A stretch of DNA of 64,000 nucleotides, from positions 47,586,539 through 47,650,538 of the forward strand of contig NC_065883.2 in NCBI RefSeq assembly GCF_932274485.2. Reading direction: 5' to 3'. The position numbers and the translations under genes were made by a program. Shown one piece after another: positions 1 through 10,763 of this stretch. Under the pieces are notes generated by a model. It made no database searches. It saw only the letters and a list, made by a program, of their open reading frames with translations, and had not been told where the DNA came from. The first letter of the stretch is position 1; each line of letters begins with the position of its first letter. Origin of the DNA: Patella vulgata (Eukaryota > Mollusca > Gastropoda > Patellidae).

Positions 1-3000
1 TCCTGCGTATGTAAAAGACTCGATGCCAGTCTCATTATGTGATACCCCAGAGCAAGAAGATTTAAATAAATGGTATCATCTAAAGGACATTACAATCCCA
101 ACATTCACTGGCCATTGAATTCCAAAGGTAACCATGATGATTGGAATTAATGTTCCAGCTGCTACTACGCCCCTTGAAATCATAACAGGAAACATTGGTG
201 AACCTTAGGCAATTAAGTCACCTATAGGATGGTTGTGTTATGGATTACCTGGAAAATTAAATAAACCTTCTAAAGTAGGTGTTAATTTCTGTGCAGTAGA
301 TAATAATTTAGAAGACCAAGTTCATAGATATTTCAATTTAGAATTTGGAGAAAGACTTAGTGATGAAAAACAGCACTTGTCATTAGAAGACAAGAGATTT
401 CTTAGAATAATGAACGATTCAATAACTCTAAAAGATGAACGATTCAATAACTCTAAAAGATAACCATTATGAAACAGAATTGCCTTTCAGAGATCGAACA
501 GTGAATATGCCAAATAATAAATTGCAGGCCGAATTGTTTGCATATAAGCTAAGAAAACGTTTGCTTAGTAATCCTGTGCTGAATAATAATTATTCAGGTT
601 TTATGAACTATTTAGTTGAGAAAAACTATGCTGAAAAAATCCAAGATCATGAAATTGGTAGGAATGATGGACGTGTTTGGTTTATTCCCCATCACAGCGT
701 TATTCATCCGAAAAAACCTGAATAAATTAGGATTGTTTTCAATTGTCCTCTTGAGTTTAATAACCATTCATTAAATGAACAATTATTACCAGGTCCTGAT
801 CTGACTAATAGACTTCTAGGTGTTTTGTTAAGGTGGAGACAGCATCAGATATGTTTCATGGCAAACATCCAAGAGATGTTTTATCAGTGTCGAGTTGTAA
901 AATATGATTGCGATATGATGAGATTTTTGTGGTGGCCAGAAGGACAACTAGACAAACCACTGTGTGAATACAGAATGTTAGTACATTTATTTGGTGCTAG
1001 TAGTTTACCTAGTTGCTCAAACTTTGCCTTAAAACAAGTAGCCTGTGATAATAAGAACAAGTGTAGCCCAGAAGTTATAAATGCAATTAATAATAACTTT
1101 TACGTAGACGATTTTCTAAAATCTATGCCTAATGAAAATGATGCTATTAAGTTAGTCAAAGAAATATGTGTAATTCTTAAATTAGGTGGTTTTAATCTCA
1201 CCAAATGGTTAAGTAATAGCAGACAATTACTTAGTACTATTCCAGAGAAAGATAGAGTAGAGGAAGTGAAAAAATTAGACTTTGAAACAGATAATTTACC
1301 AATTAAAAGGGCACCCAGTGTTCAGTGGTCTGTAGTTAAAGACCGTTTGGAATTTGATATAAACATTGTTAATCCTAAGGCTACCCGTCGCAATATACTC
1401 TCTGCGATGAGTTCCGTGTATGACCCTTGTGGTTTTGTTGCTCCATACGTGTTAAAAGCAAAAATGATTTTGCAAGAACTATGTCGTGCCAAATTGTCGT
1501 GGGATGAGACTATTCCCGAGACACATAAACTTGAGTGGGAAAAATGGTTAATAGATTTACCTAATTTATCCAAGGTCAAAGTAAACCGTTGTTTGGTGCC
1601 AAATAATTTTGGTAAGGTCGTGAATACCGATCTCCATCATTTTGGGGACGCGTGCCAAACAGGGTATGGAACAGTTACATATGTAGGCCTACGATTTGTG
1701 AACAGTGAAGGTGACATTCATGTGGCATTTGTTCTTGGAAGGTCAAGAGTTGCTCCTATTAGACCACATACTATAGTAAAGTTAGAACTTTCAGCTGCAA
1801 CATGTTTAGTTAGAATAAACACTATGTTACTAAGAGAACTTTCAATTCCAGTGAATTCCATTTATTTTTGGACAGATAGCCAAACAATCATTAAGTATAT
1901 TAGAAATGACAAAATGAGACATCAGATTTTTGTGTCGAACAGGTTAGCTATTATTCATGATGGCTCTGATGTTAGTCAGTGGCATTATGTACCTTCGAAA
2001 CTTAATTGTGAAGATTATGCATCTCGTGGTTTGTCTGCAAGTGACTTGATGAACTCTGAGTGGTTGTTTGGTCCAGAATTCCTACGGCAACCCAGCAGTG
2101 AGTGGCCCAGTTATCCAGTAGCGTAATCAGACTCTGTTAATGTTTCAAATGTGAATGTTATTAAAGTGGAAACAGATGGTGATAAGTCAGTGATGACTCT
2201 CTTTGAACATTATTCAGACTGGGTTCGTCTTAAACGTGCGATTGCCTGGTGGTTAAGACTTCGTAAAGTATTAATACTGAAATCTAAAAATCGTGATGAA
2301 GACAGACTTGATAATCTAGTTAATAATAAACCCCTTTCCTTTGAAGAAGTTGATAATGCAGAATGTGAAATTATAAGGTTTGTCCAGCAACAAAACTTTT
2401 CTGCTGAGATAAAAACTTTTAAGTGATTAGAACCCTGAATTCATGAAGTCTGTAAACTCTAACAGTGTAATTTCAAATCTTGATCCTGTGCTTCAAGATG
2501 GTTTACTTCGAGTTGGTGGTAGACTTTGTCATGCCAATATACAATATAACGCGAAACATTAGTTAATACTTCCCAGAGTGAACCATGTATCAAACTTAAT
2601 AGTGAAATATTGTCATCAAAGGTAGGGTGACCCATGCACTCTACAGAAATACAGTCCACCGCTGATAGTTCGAGACTACCACTGAAGCGTGCACATTCGC
2701 CGTGTCGAGACCAACTTTCTGACAGTATGATACTATAAATAGCCATGGCACGTGCAATTCTCTACAAATCTATCAACTATTACAGCCGTAAAAAATTTAT
2801 TGTTGACGATTTTGAATAGCAGTAAAATTAAGCTTCTTGGTTATTACAGCAGATATAGAAATTACGTTCGTTTCATTTTTTAAATTGCTTTATCATTAAT
2901 TAGACCGTTAGGAGTGGCATCTTTTGGTTTAGTACAAATAATATCTCTGAATAACGCGGGTTGGGCAGGAAAATGATACTAGCAGTAGTTTCATTTTACT

Positions 3001-4590
3001 TTTACATGGTTCTTAAAACAATTGTCGTGTCGCCCACCAGGCGTTATTTGTAAATTCAATTTCTTGTTCTAGCTTTCTGTCATGTTTCGTAAAAAAGTAG
3101 TCTTGATTATCCCGGCCTGTCAATCAGACGGAGAATGGTCGGTAGACTGGTTAAGTGGGACTAATTTCAAAACAAGGGCACGTAACCTATTTTTTGCTAA
3201 AAAGTGTCTGGATGTCATGGACGACACTCCGAACCATTTTTCAGTGTATTATTTATAGATGGTTAAATGGTCATATCTTATTAAGTACAACATGACCGTT
3301 TATTTAGTGACTATAATTGTGCGAAACTGATTTTAAGCTTAGTATATATATAAGTATTATGGTGTAATTGTCGAGATATTTGGAGATATTTATTTATGGT
3401 GGGGCAGCCTATCAAAGGGTATGTCACCAGGGCAGAAATCATACCTTGGCGGAATTGAGACAGAATTATTGGATCATAGGAGCAAGTGTTTTAATTAAAA
3501 GTCATGTGAAAAAATGTTTCATATGTAGAAAACTACAATCTCGTGTAGGTGAACAAAAAATGGCTGATTTACCATATTCAAGATTAAAAGCTGATGAACC
3601 AGCATTTACTACTGTTGATATTGACTATTTTGGCCCATTTGAATTGAAAGTAGGGCGAGTGACGCGAAAGAGATATGGAGTTGTGTTTACAAGTTTCTCC
3701 TCGCGTGCTATTCACATTGAAGTGACAGACTCTATGGATACAAGTGCATGTATTAGTGCTCTTCGTCATTTCATAGCGAGACACGGATCGTGTAAAGAAA
3801 TATACTCAGACAATGGAACAAATTTGGTAGGAGCCAATACAGAACTTAAAACTTCATTGCAGGAATTAAATCAAGAAGAAATGCAGAAATTTTCTGTAAA
3901 GTATAGCTTTAAGTGGCATTTTAATCCCCCAGCTGCCTCACACCATGGTGGTGTTTGGGAAAGACAAATTCGCATTATACGAAAGATATTGAATGCTATT
4001 TTGAACGAACAGTTTATTAAAACTTGCAAAAGTGATGATCAGTTGAGAACTCTTCTTTGTGAAGTTGAATCAATTGTCAACAGTCGACCTTTGACTCGAG
4101 TATCAGAGGACCAAAGTGATTATGATGTGATTACTCCTAATAGTTTGCTATTGTTAAAACCAACTGCTAGTTTTCCTCCAGGTGTGTTTTGTGAAAGGAC
4201 ATATATTCTAAACGTAGATGGTGTCAAGTCCAATATTTAGCAGAACTGTTTTGGAAGAGATGGGCTCCTGAGTACCTGCCAATGCTTCAAACAAAACAGA
4301 AGTGGCTGAGACCCAAGCGAAACTTCAAAATTGGTGATATGGTGCTTATTGTAGACAATAATGCTCGTGGATCGTGGCTTATGGGTTTGATAATTGAAAT
4401 CTATCAAAATAAACTAGGGCATGTGAGAAGTGTCAAACTGAAGACCAAAACCTCAACTTTGGTTCGTCCAATAGACAAACTCTGTATTATTAGAGCACGA
4501 TGAATAAATTCGTATTGTGTAAAATGTTGAATTCTTTATGACCAAATTCTTTATGACCAAATGTATTTGTAAACTGTAATATGAGAATGA
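1..4590 (+). mobile_element. Fossil BEL/Pao LTR retrotransposon (pol region, no LTR seen)
   Basis: Plus-strand pol of a BEL/Pao element. Parts in order: end of the aspartic protease and linker (about 1-800); reverse transcriptase with a YVDD box followed by RNase H with a FWTDSQ motif (about 825-2126); RNase H-integrase linker (about 2150-2600); integrase with HHCC zinc finger and a DDE core that includes SDNGTN and HHGGVWER (about 3400-4240); and the C-terminal domain (DUF5641 type) ending [11 protein letters not shown] (about 4280-4503). Gag would lie left of the window. I could not recognise an LTR on the right, where unrelated repeat sequence begins near 4590. The copy is broken in several places (roughly half a dozen) and is interrupted by the TIR element at 2622-3412. 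It is an old, inactive copy. Confidence 0.93.
2622..3412. mobile_element. Non-autonomous TIR element (MITE), copy 1, inside the BEL/Pao fossil
   Basis: A 791-bp insertion flanked by the 5-bp direct repeat CAAAG (2617-2621 and 3413-3417). Its left end is GTAGGGTGACCCA; the right end is a diverged inverted copy. The family is confirmed by two other copies (9705-10763 and 31239-32018). It carries a TATA-like ACTATAAATAG near 2734 and a 58-codon ORF (about 3081-3258, starting MFRKKVVLIIP) that ends at the same place in the other copies. No transposase is present. The 5-bp target duplication and 13-bp terminal repeats point to a cut-and-paste DNA transposon, but I cannot assign a superfamily. Confidence 0.85.
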
Positions 4591-4653
4591 TTTAATTACC
4601 GGAAGTAGTCGAAGTAGTCGAAATAATGCTCGATATTTTGAAAAAAGGCAAAA
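4591..4653 (+). mobile_element. Helitron-like family 1 monomer, left part split by a Helentron-like insertion
   Basis: This short piece holds the family signature CCGGAAGTAGTCGAA (here with a small internal duplication) and stops in an A-run at GGCAAAA. The sequence resumes at 5527 with TGGGTGCTTTTGGG. The uninterrupted version is present at 16625-16700, so this is a clean empty-site comparison for the insertion at 4654-5526. Confidence 0.75.
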
Positions 4654-5526
4654 GATAGGTTGCCAGGCAACAAAACATACGCCCACAGCAGCTAAATCGT
4701 CCGAGCAGTCGACAAGGGTTGTCACATATTTATTCTTTTGTAGGTAATTAGGGGAATTTAATAGACAATTTCATACAGATGACATTATAATTTTGAAGGT
4801 TCACAAGGTTTTAAAATCTAAAACAAGGGCCGTAACTCTGGAAGCAATCTACAGAAATTGTTCAAATTCGACAGGCTTTTTTTGTTTTAATAATTCAAAT
4901 AATGCATATGAATTTCATACAGATCGGATGATAACTTTTGTTGTTCGAAAGTTCACAAAGTTCAACAAAGTAAATCAAGGGCCATAACTCTAGACGTAAT
5001 TGATGGAAATTGCTGACATTCAATAGGCTTGTTCGTCTTCATTTCACTAATTTAGGTGATAACTGAAACTCAATAGGCTTGTTCGTTTTACTAATTTAAA
5101 TGATACATATAAATTTCATACAGATCGGATAATAACTTTTGTCTTAAGAGCATTTACAAGGTACAACAAAGTGAAACAAGGGCCATAACTCACGGCATAA
5201 TTAACGGAAATTGCTGAAATTCAATAGGCTACTTCATTTCACTAATTTAAATGATGCATATCAATTTCATACAGATCGGTTGATAACTTTTGTCGTAAGG
5301 TGCAACAAAGGGAAACAAGGGCCATAACTCCAGAAGAAATTAACGAAAGTTATTGAAATTAAATAGGCTTCTTCATCTCACTAATGCAAACAACATATAC
5401 CAATTTCAAAACAATCGGTTGATAAATGTAGTCTGTAGAGTGTTCACAAGAAATTGTGGACGATGGACCGACAGACAGACGGTGGCAACGGCAATATACG
5501 ACCACATTTCCATGTGGGCGTATAAA
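4654..5526 (-). mobile_element. Helentron-like non-autonomous element A1 with minisatellite core
   Basis: Left end GATAGGTTGCCAGGCAAC contains the short hairpin GTTGCC-A-GGCAAC. It is followed by ATACGCCCACA and a core of about five diverged units, roughly 150 bp each, that contain AAGGGCCATAACTC and CATACAGATCGG. The right end is a palindrome closing GTGGGCGTATAAA. ATACGCCCACA on the left and TGTGGGCGTAT on the right form subterminal inverted repeats. Reading the minus strand as sense puts the hairpin at the 3' end and the insertion between T and T, as known for Helentrons and their non-autonomous HINE/pearl-type derivatives. Orientation and class are inferences; the boundaries are seen from the empty site at 16625-16700. 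Confidence 0.75.
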
Positions 5527-7625
5527 AATGGGTGCTTTTGGGAAAAACGGGATTTCTCCGTCCAATTTCAACGGATTAAACAAATTAATGCATCGTTGGG
5601 TAGCATGATGATTGGACTGTCGTATGATACCAAATTTATAAGGATACTATGACCAGGCAACAAACTATGGCACGCTGAAAATCAAGTATTTTCTGATTTG
5701 GAGTGTTTTTGGACGCCTTTATCTCGAAAACTGCTCCAAGGATTTTTCTTAAACTTTCTCTATCGAGAGTCCTTTCGGTAGTCTTGTGCATGAAATCATC
5801 CATTAAGAATTTGAGACGTCTGGAATAGGATAAAAAATGAACTGAAAATTGAAAAAAGTCGAAAAATCGTGAAATTTTGGAAAATTCTCTATTATTTGTT
5901 TATTTTAACAGATTTTCAAAAAAAAGTAATAAATTGAAAAACCTGACCTAATAGCGATTCTAACCATGTATAATATGTAGTCAGTTATTGAAATTTAATT
6001 TTCGATATTTTGACATTTTTGCAGTTTTGGCACTTTTGAACATAGGATTTCTCAGAGGGATTTTATCTGATCGGTTAATTTAGTATATCATTATAAAGCC
6101 CTGTGCCCATTCAAGTTCCAAAACCAGATGTTAAAACTACCCGACTATGATTCGTATACAGGAAGTAGTTTAAAAAACGAAAAAAAAGGTAAAAAAATGA
6201 AAAAAAAAAATGGCGCTCTTGTTAAAACCTCGAATTCTCCGTCAGATATTAGCGGACCAAAACAATTAAAGTGTCGTCGGATAGTCCCATGAATAGACTA
6301 TCTTATGACATCTAAATGATAAGAATTCGATGGTTAGGAAATAAATTATGGTACGCGGAAAATCTAGTATTTTCCGTTTTGGTGCATTCTGAGACGACCT
6401 TTTCTTGAAAACGACGCCAACGATTTTTCTTAAACTTTTCTTAATCAGAGTCCTATCGGTGGTTTAGGGTGTGAATCCAAAAATAAAAGCATTGAAATAA
6501 TATAGGTGGTCCAAAAATGGCCTCAATCTTTGAAAAAAGTTGAAAAATAGTGAAATTAATAAAAATGCTCTTTTATTTATCTTTTTCTCGAAAACTACTA
6601 AATGGATGTTTCTAACACTTCTGGCACAGGAAGTTAATTATCTATACAACTTGTTAAAGCTATCCCGACAATGATCCAAAAACCGGAAGTAGTCGAAAAA
6701 ATATCCGATATTTTGAGAAAAAAATGCAAAAAAGTGAAGATTTTTTGCCAAAAACGTGATTTCACCTTTGAATTTCACCGAATCTAAACAAATAAAGTCT
6801 CATTGGATAGCCCGAATAATGGACGTTCTTATGACACCCAAGGGATACAAATTCGATGCGTAAGGCAATAGATTATGGGACGCTGAAAATCTAGAATTTT
6901 CCTTTTTAGGGCCTATTCAGACGCTTTTATCACGAAAACTACTCTAAATTTGTTTCTTAAAGGTTCAATACCACTCTTATTGTAACTGAATAATATGTCC
7001 CAATCTTTATTCTGGTCAACAAATTGTACTATTTTAGAATATTTCAATTAATTGATGATACAAATTTTATCTTAACACACCTTATTTAAAAATTTTGAAA
7101 AATTCAACATAATGGTTTGAAACGTCTAACGTAAACCTTTTCAAATGAAACTTCAATTTAAAAATATTTTCGAACCCTCTGGACAAGTAAAATTGGATGT
7201 AATGGATAATTTACACAACAGGTAGGACACTTAAACATCTGGTACTTAGATAGAGATATTATTTATTTTCTGGAGCTTTCAAGCCAGCAAGAGTGTTATT
7301 GTCCCTTTAAACTTCGGTTACTTAGGGTCCTAACGGTGGTTTAGGGTGTGAATGCAAATCTAAGAGGGTCAATATAGCATAAACGGTCCAAAAAGGGCCT
7401 CACTCTTTGAAAAAAAAGTCGATTGATATTAATGATAACGCTTGTAACGGTATAAGGGAGGTAACCACTCCTAACAAATTGGACCCAGACTAGCAATTAT
7501 TTGCTCAATATCGTTACATATCCGATATTTTGAGAAAAAAACCCAGTAAAAGATTGGTACTCGGGCGAAAATCGAGATTTCTCCATCGGGTGTCATTGAA
7601 ACAAAACAAGTAAATTATCGTTTGG
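5527..7625 (+). mobile_element. Helitron-like family 1 body (diverged monomer array)
   Basis: Continuation of the array begun at 4591. Diverged monomers of about 450-670 bp each carry the signature CCGGAAGTAGT, then TCCGATATTTTGA, then a TTTCTCC block, GGATAGCCC, CTCGAAAACTAC and a TGGTCCAAAAAGGGCC block. The same monomers recur in the same order at 16550-18375. No coding capacity beyond short chance ORFs. Confidence 0.75.
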
Positions 7626-7750
7626 TAGCTGATGTGGCTAGATGGATGCAGAACACTATTAATTTTGCATATCTCGTTTCTTTTTTGCCATTTTGATTGC
7701 CTATCTGTATTGACATTTGGGTGTAGAATTGATGAAGAGGTATTGAATTT
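7626..7750 (+). repeat. Fragment of a composite interspersed repeat
   Basis: The stretch running from GATGTGGCTAGATGGATGCA to GATGAAGAGGTATTGAATTTC is nearly identical to 18380-18635. It marks the junction between the family 1 array and the Helentron-like fragment that follows. The short ORF across it is not conserved and looks non-coding. Confidence 0.55.
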
Positions 7751-7958
7751 CGTACAATCAGGGGCCATAATCCATGAAGTTACAGTCCGATACATGCCAA
7801 TATCGAAAGGAACCGAGATCTTTGGGTGATAAACCTATATTTCAAGTTTCATTGAAATCGGATAAAAATTGTGACCTGTAGACTGTTCAGAAACAATTGT
7901 GGACGGACGGACAGGGGCGACGACAATATACGTCCACATGAAAATGTGGGCGTATAAA
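7751..7958 (-). mobile_element. Truncated Helentron-like fragment (333-bp-unit type)
   Basis: One partial unit of the GGGGCCATAATCCATGAAG type, followed by the palindromic terminus around 7926-7958 (arms CCACAT and ATGTGG flanked by TATACG and CGTATA). It equals the last unit of the elements at 44130-46424 and 56832-58607. It lies about 90 bp beyond the ZIP9 poly(A) signal. Confidence 0.7.
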
Positions 7959-8067
7959 AAGCAACAAATTAAATAGTGACCCCAAAATGGCTAAGTGTCA
8001 AGTAAATTCAACCTTTTCTTCTCATTCAATATTCAAATAAATAACAAAACTAAATAATTGTTCTTCT

Positions 8068-8073
8068 TTTATT
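8068..8073 (-). terminator. ZIP9 poly(A) signal AATAAA
   Basis: On the minus strand AATAAA begins 26 bases after the ZIP9 stop codon, giving a very short 3' UTR if it is used. Identified by sequence and position only. Confidence 0.55.
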
Positions 8074-8098
8074 TCATTTTGTTTTTGTAAATATTGTT

Positions 8099-8344
8099 TT
8101 AGTGTTTGTGACCAACTGATAAAACCACCGGTATTACCGATCCTGTAACCAGAGCCAATAATTCAATTTTTTTAAAGCCTTTGTGTTCTCTAACAATAAT
8201 TGTCCCATCTACACTGGTATGAAGTGATTTTCCTGTAGAGATTTCTGGTAAAACATGAACTGTTGCAACATATAAGAAAGTACCAGCACTAAATAACATG
8301 GCTATTCCAGTTGTGTGCATGTCGTACAGTGTCTCTTTACTTTG
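8099..8344 (-). CDS. SLC39A9: Zinc transporter ZIP9, last coding exon
   Basis: The last exon of ZIP9, a ZIP-family transporter that moves zinc into the cytosol and is known from Golgi and plasma membranes. On the minus strand a long T-tract and CAG acceptor (8347-8345) precede an exon of 82 codons including the TAA stop at 8101-8099. It encodes QSKETLYD, a transmembrane segment with [14 protein letters not shown] (a near-invariant ZIP9 signature), a 25-30-residue hydrophilic loop, a last transmembrane segment, and the C-terminus LSVGHKH (LSVGHQH in vertebrates). The reading is in phase 0, matching the exon at 56048-55914. Family assignment is from memory of the human protein. The loop is longer than in human ZIP9 and unlike it in sequence. 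No damage is seen. Confidence 0.92.
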   Translation of the reverse strand, partial: QSKETLYDMHTTGIAMLFSAGTFLYVATVHVLPEISTGKSLHTSVDGTIIVREHKGFKKIELLALVTGSVIPVVLSVGHKH

Positions 8345-8347
8345 CTG

Positions 8348-8690
8348 AAAAAAAAAAAAAAAATTATAGCCTACTAATATGGAAAATGTATGTTGATAAA
8401 AGTTATTCTTTCCGAAAACTACACTTAACTCTTGTTTTCGGGAAAATCAACAACAGCTTGTTCATCTAAATTGTCTTTGAAATTAGTTACATTCAAAATA
8501 TTAGTCTTATCAAAATAGATCTCTGGAACATAATGTCCTAGATTGCTAAAAATCAACAGGGTTATCATTTCAAATCCCAATGCTTCACACCCAATTTGAA
8601 AATCAAGAGAGTGCATCTCCTCACAGCCCTAACACGTCACAGCAAATTTTTAAACAATCTGTTAAAACTGTAGTCTCTATCACGTTTTCT
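8348..8690. other. Unique-looking intron sequence with one small unrecognised ORF
   Basis: A minus-strand ORF of 63 codons (8616-8425) has fairly protein-like composition (IGCEALGFEMITLLIF near its start) but matches nothing I recognise, and it lacks obvious splice sites that would fit ZIP9. Otherwise nothing is seen. Confidence 0.3.
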
Positions 8691-8696
8691 GAATGG

Positions 8697-8835
8697 AAGC
8701 CTGCAGAATGCTGAATATCTGTCCGATATGCGCGAATATCAAAAAGAACCGATATCACCGTGATATAAACACATGCTTTAAGTTTTATGAAAATCGTATC
8801 AAAATTGTGACCGCTAGAGGATCCGCAACATTGGT
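8697..8835 (-). repeat. Decayed fragment of the 333-bp minisatellite unit
   Basis: CCGATATGCGCGAATATC followed by GAACCGA and an AAAATTGTGACC block matches the unit of the elements at 44130-46424 at reduced identity. Neither terminus is present. Confidence 0.55.
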
Positions 8836-9033
8836 ATTACACAATTGTACAATTTTGTTTGACAACTTTATTATATCGTGATTGTAATTATTATATTCAG
8901 TTGTGATTTTGTTAATATTCTTTTGTAAATATTTCTCTTCTATATTCAAACTTTATGGTTAACTTCTATGATAAAGGGCAAAATGTAAGACAAGTCTCCA
9001 GGACAAATTTTCAACCCTTTGAAAATAAAATTA

Positions 9034-9150
9034 TCATTAGGCTTTCAGACTTTGTCTGCAAGACTATTGTTTTTACTAAAATTATTATTATTATTAAGCT
9101 TTCATATTTCATATGAAAGCTTATTGCTTTTATTAAGATTAATATTATTA
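9034..9150 (+). repeat. Palindromic head modules of Helitron-like families 1 and 3
   Basis: Two hairpin heads in series: a family 1 head (GGCTTTCAGAC-TTT-GTCTG..., right arm decayed) and a family 3 head (AAGCTTTCATA-TTT-CATATGAAAGCTT). Each is followed by a TATTG-TTTT-AAGATTATT-type spacer. The same architecture recurs at 9540-9650, 24673-24780 and 34949-35080. Confidence 0.65.
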
Positions 9151-9527
9151 AAAATGAAATGAAATGAAATGGAGTTTAACGTCCTACTGTTCTGCTCCTA
9201 ACCTGGGCTAATGAAGACGGGCATACGCCATACAGTGTGCTATGAGGGAAATTTTGCCCGGGCAGCGGCACTACGGCCTACTCTTATATCGAATTCCAAC
9301 TGCCAAGGGATCTTTTACGTGCACGCCAATGTGTACACGGGACCTCGGTTTTCCGTCCCATCCGAACGACTAGACAGCTTTCCTTGTCAGCCCCTCCGTC
9401 CTGCATCACTGACAAGGGAGAACCACGCCGGAAAATCTGGATGAACTTTCTCGGCCAATGCAGGGATCGAACACCAGACCTCCAGGCTAGCGAGCTAGCG
9501 TCTTACCCACTTAGCCACGTGATCCCC
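9151..9527 (-). mobile_element. tRNA-derived SINE, near full length
   Basis: On the minus strand the element begins with a tRNA-like head: an A box TGGCTAAGTGG near 9518-9508 and a B box GTGTTCGATCC near 9474-9464. A body of about 280 bp follows, then a tail of ATTTC repeats (seen as GAAAT on the plus strand, 9153-9171). It interrupts the palindromic head region. Other copies at 60374-60714 and 59846-60174 confirm the family. Confidence 0.88.
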
Positions 9528-9660
9528 TAATGAAAGCTTATTGTTTCTGTTAAGCTTTCATATTTCATATGAAAGCTTATTGTTTCTGTTAAGATTATTA
9601 ACTTTTCATATTTCATATGAGAGCTTATTGTTTCTGTTGAGATTATTATTATTTTTGTGT
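9528..9660 (+). repeat. Tandem palindromic heads, Helitron-like family 3
   Basis: At least two more copies of the AAGCTTTCATATTTCATATG head, each followed by AAGCTTATTGTTTCTGTTAAG and an ATT-rich spacer. They lead into the family 3 body. Confidence 0.6.
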
Positions 9661-9704
9661 GTGTGTATTTTCTGCAAATCGGATTTCTCAGAATCTAACC
9701 ATAG
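9661..9704 (+). mobile_element. Helitron-like family 3 body start, split by MITE copy 2
   Basis: The sequence runs from a short GT repeat to TCTAACCATAG, where the TIR element enters. It resumes at 10764 after the duplicated CATAG. Confidence 0.55.
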
Positions 9705-10763
9705 GTAGGGTGACCCATGTACTCACAGAAATACAGTCCACCGCTGATAGTTCGAGACTACCACTGAAGCGTGCACATTCGCCGTGCCGAGACCAACTTT
9801 CTGACAGTATGATACTATAAATAGCAATGGCACGTGTAATTCTCTACAAAACTATCAACTATTACAGCCGTAAAAAATTTATTGTTGACGATTTTGAATA
9901 GCAGTAAAATTAAGCTTCTTGGTTATTACAGCAGATTTAGAAATTACATTCGTTTCATTTTTTAAATCGCTTTATCATTAACTGTACCGTTAAGATCGGC
10001 ATCTTTTGGTTTAGTACAAATAATATCTCTGAAGCACTCGGGTTAGACAGGAACATGATACTAGCAGTAGTTTCATTTTACTTTTACAAGCTTCTTAAAA
10101 CGATTGTTGAGCTACCTAACGTGCTTATTTCTAAATTCAATTTCTTGTTCTAGCTTTCTGTTATGTTTCGTAAAAAAGTAGTCTTGATTATCCCGACCTG
10201 TCAATCAGACGTAGAATGGTCGATAGACTGGTTAAGTGAGACTAATTTCAAAACAAGGGCACGTAACCTATCTTTTACTCAAAAGTGTCTGGATGTTATG
10301 GACGACTCTTGGAACCAGTTTTCAGTCTATTATTTATGTATTGTTTAATGGTCGAGAGCGAGACATTAAGTAATATATTGTAACAACATGAGGGCCGTAG
10401 GCCCGAATGTTTTTACAATATATTACGCAATGTCGTAAGCTCGAGACCATTAAACATCTTAAAATACTGACACTCCGCACGAGCTTTTACGTCACACTAG
10501 TCCAATATCTCACTGGTATGAATAAAGTACTATTGGCAAGTTGCCCGTACGATTATTTGAAATAATGGTACACCAACATCAAAGGGTGACGTCACATCTG
10601 TATTTTAAACATGATTAATGGTCATAGCTTATTAAGTACAACATGATCGTTTATTTAGTGACTATAATTGTGTGAAACTGATTTGAGGCTTGGCATATAT
10701 ATAAATATTGTGGCGTAATTGTCGAGATATATGGAGATATTTATTTATGGTGGGTCACCTTAC
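9705..10763. mobile_element. Non-autonomous TIR element (MITE), copy 2, with internal hairpin insertion
   Basis: Flanked by the 5-bp duplication CATAG (9700-9704 and 10764-10768), with ends GTAGGGTGACCCA and an inverted copy differing at one base. It is about 270 bp longer than copies 1 and 3 because of an insertion at roughly 10337-10612. The small ORF at 10163 (MFRKKVVLIIPTCQSD) is present here too, its 3' end altered by the insertion. Confidence 0.88.
10342..10456. repeat. Hairpin with 42-44-bp arms inside MITE copy 2
   Basis: Left arm 10342-10383 starts TGTTTAATGGTC; right arm 10413-10456 is its near-perfect inverse. The loop holds a second small hairpin, GGGCC-GTA-GGCCC (10392-10404). 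It is absent from the other two MITE copies, so it entered later. Confidence 0.8.

Noticed and set aside
2622-3412. Reading the insertion in the BEL/Pao fossil as an LTR
   Set aside because: It does not start TG and end CA, has 13-bp inverted termini, and the same unit occurs at two unrelated places without retroelement sequence beside it.
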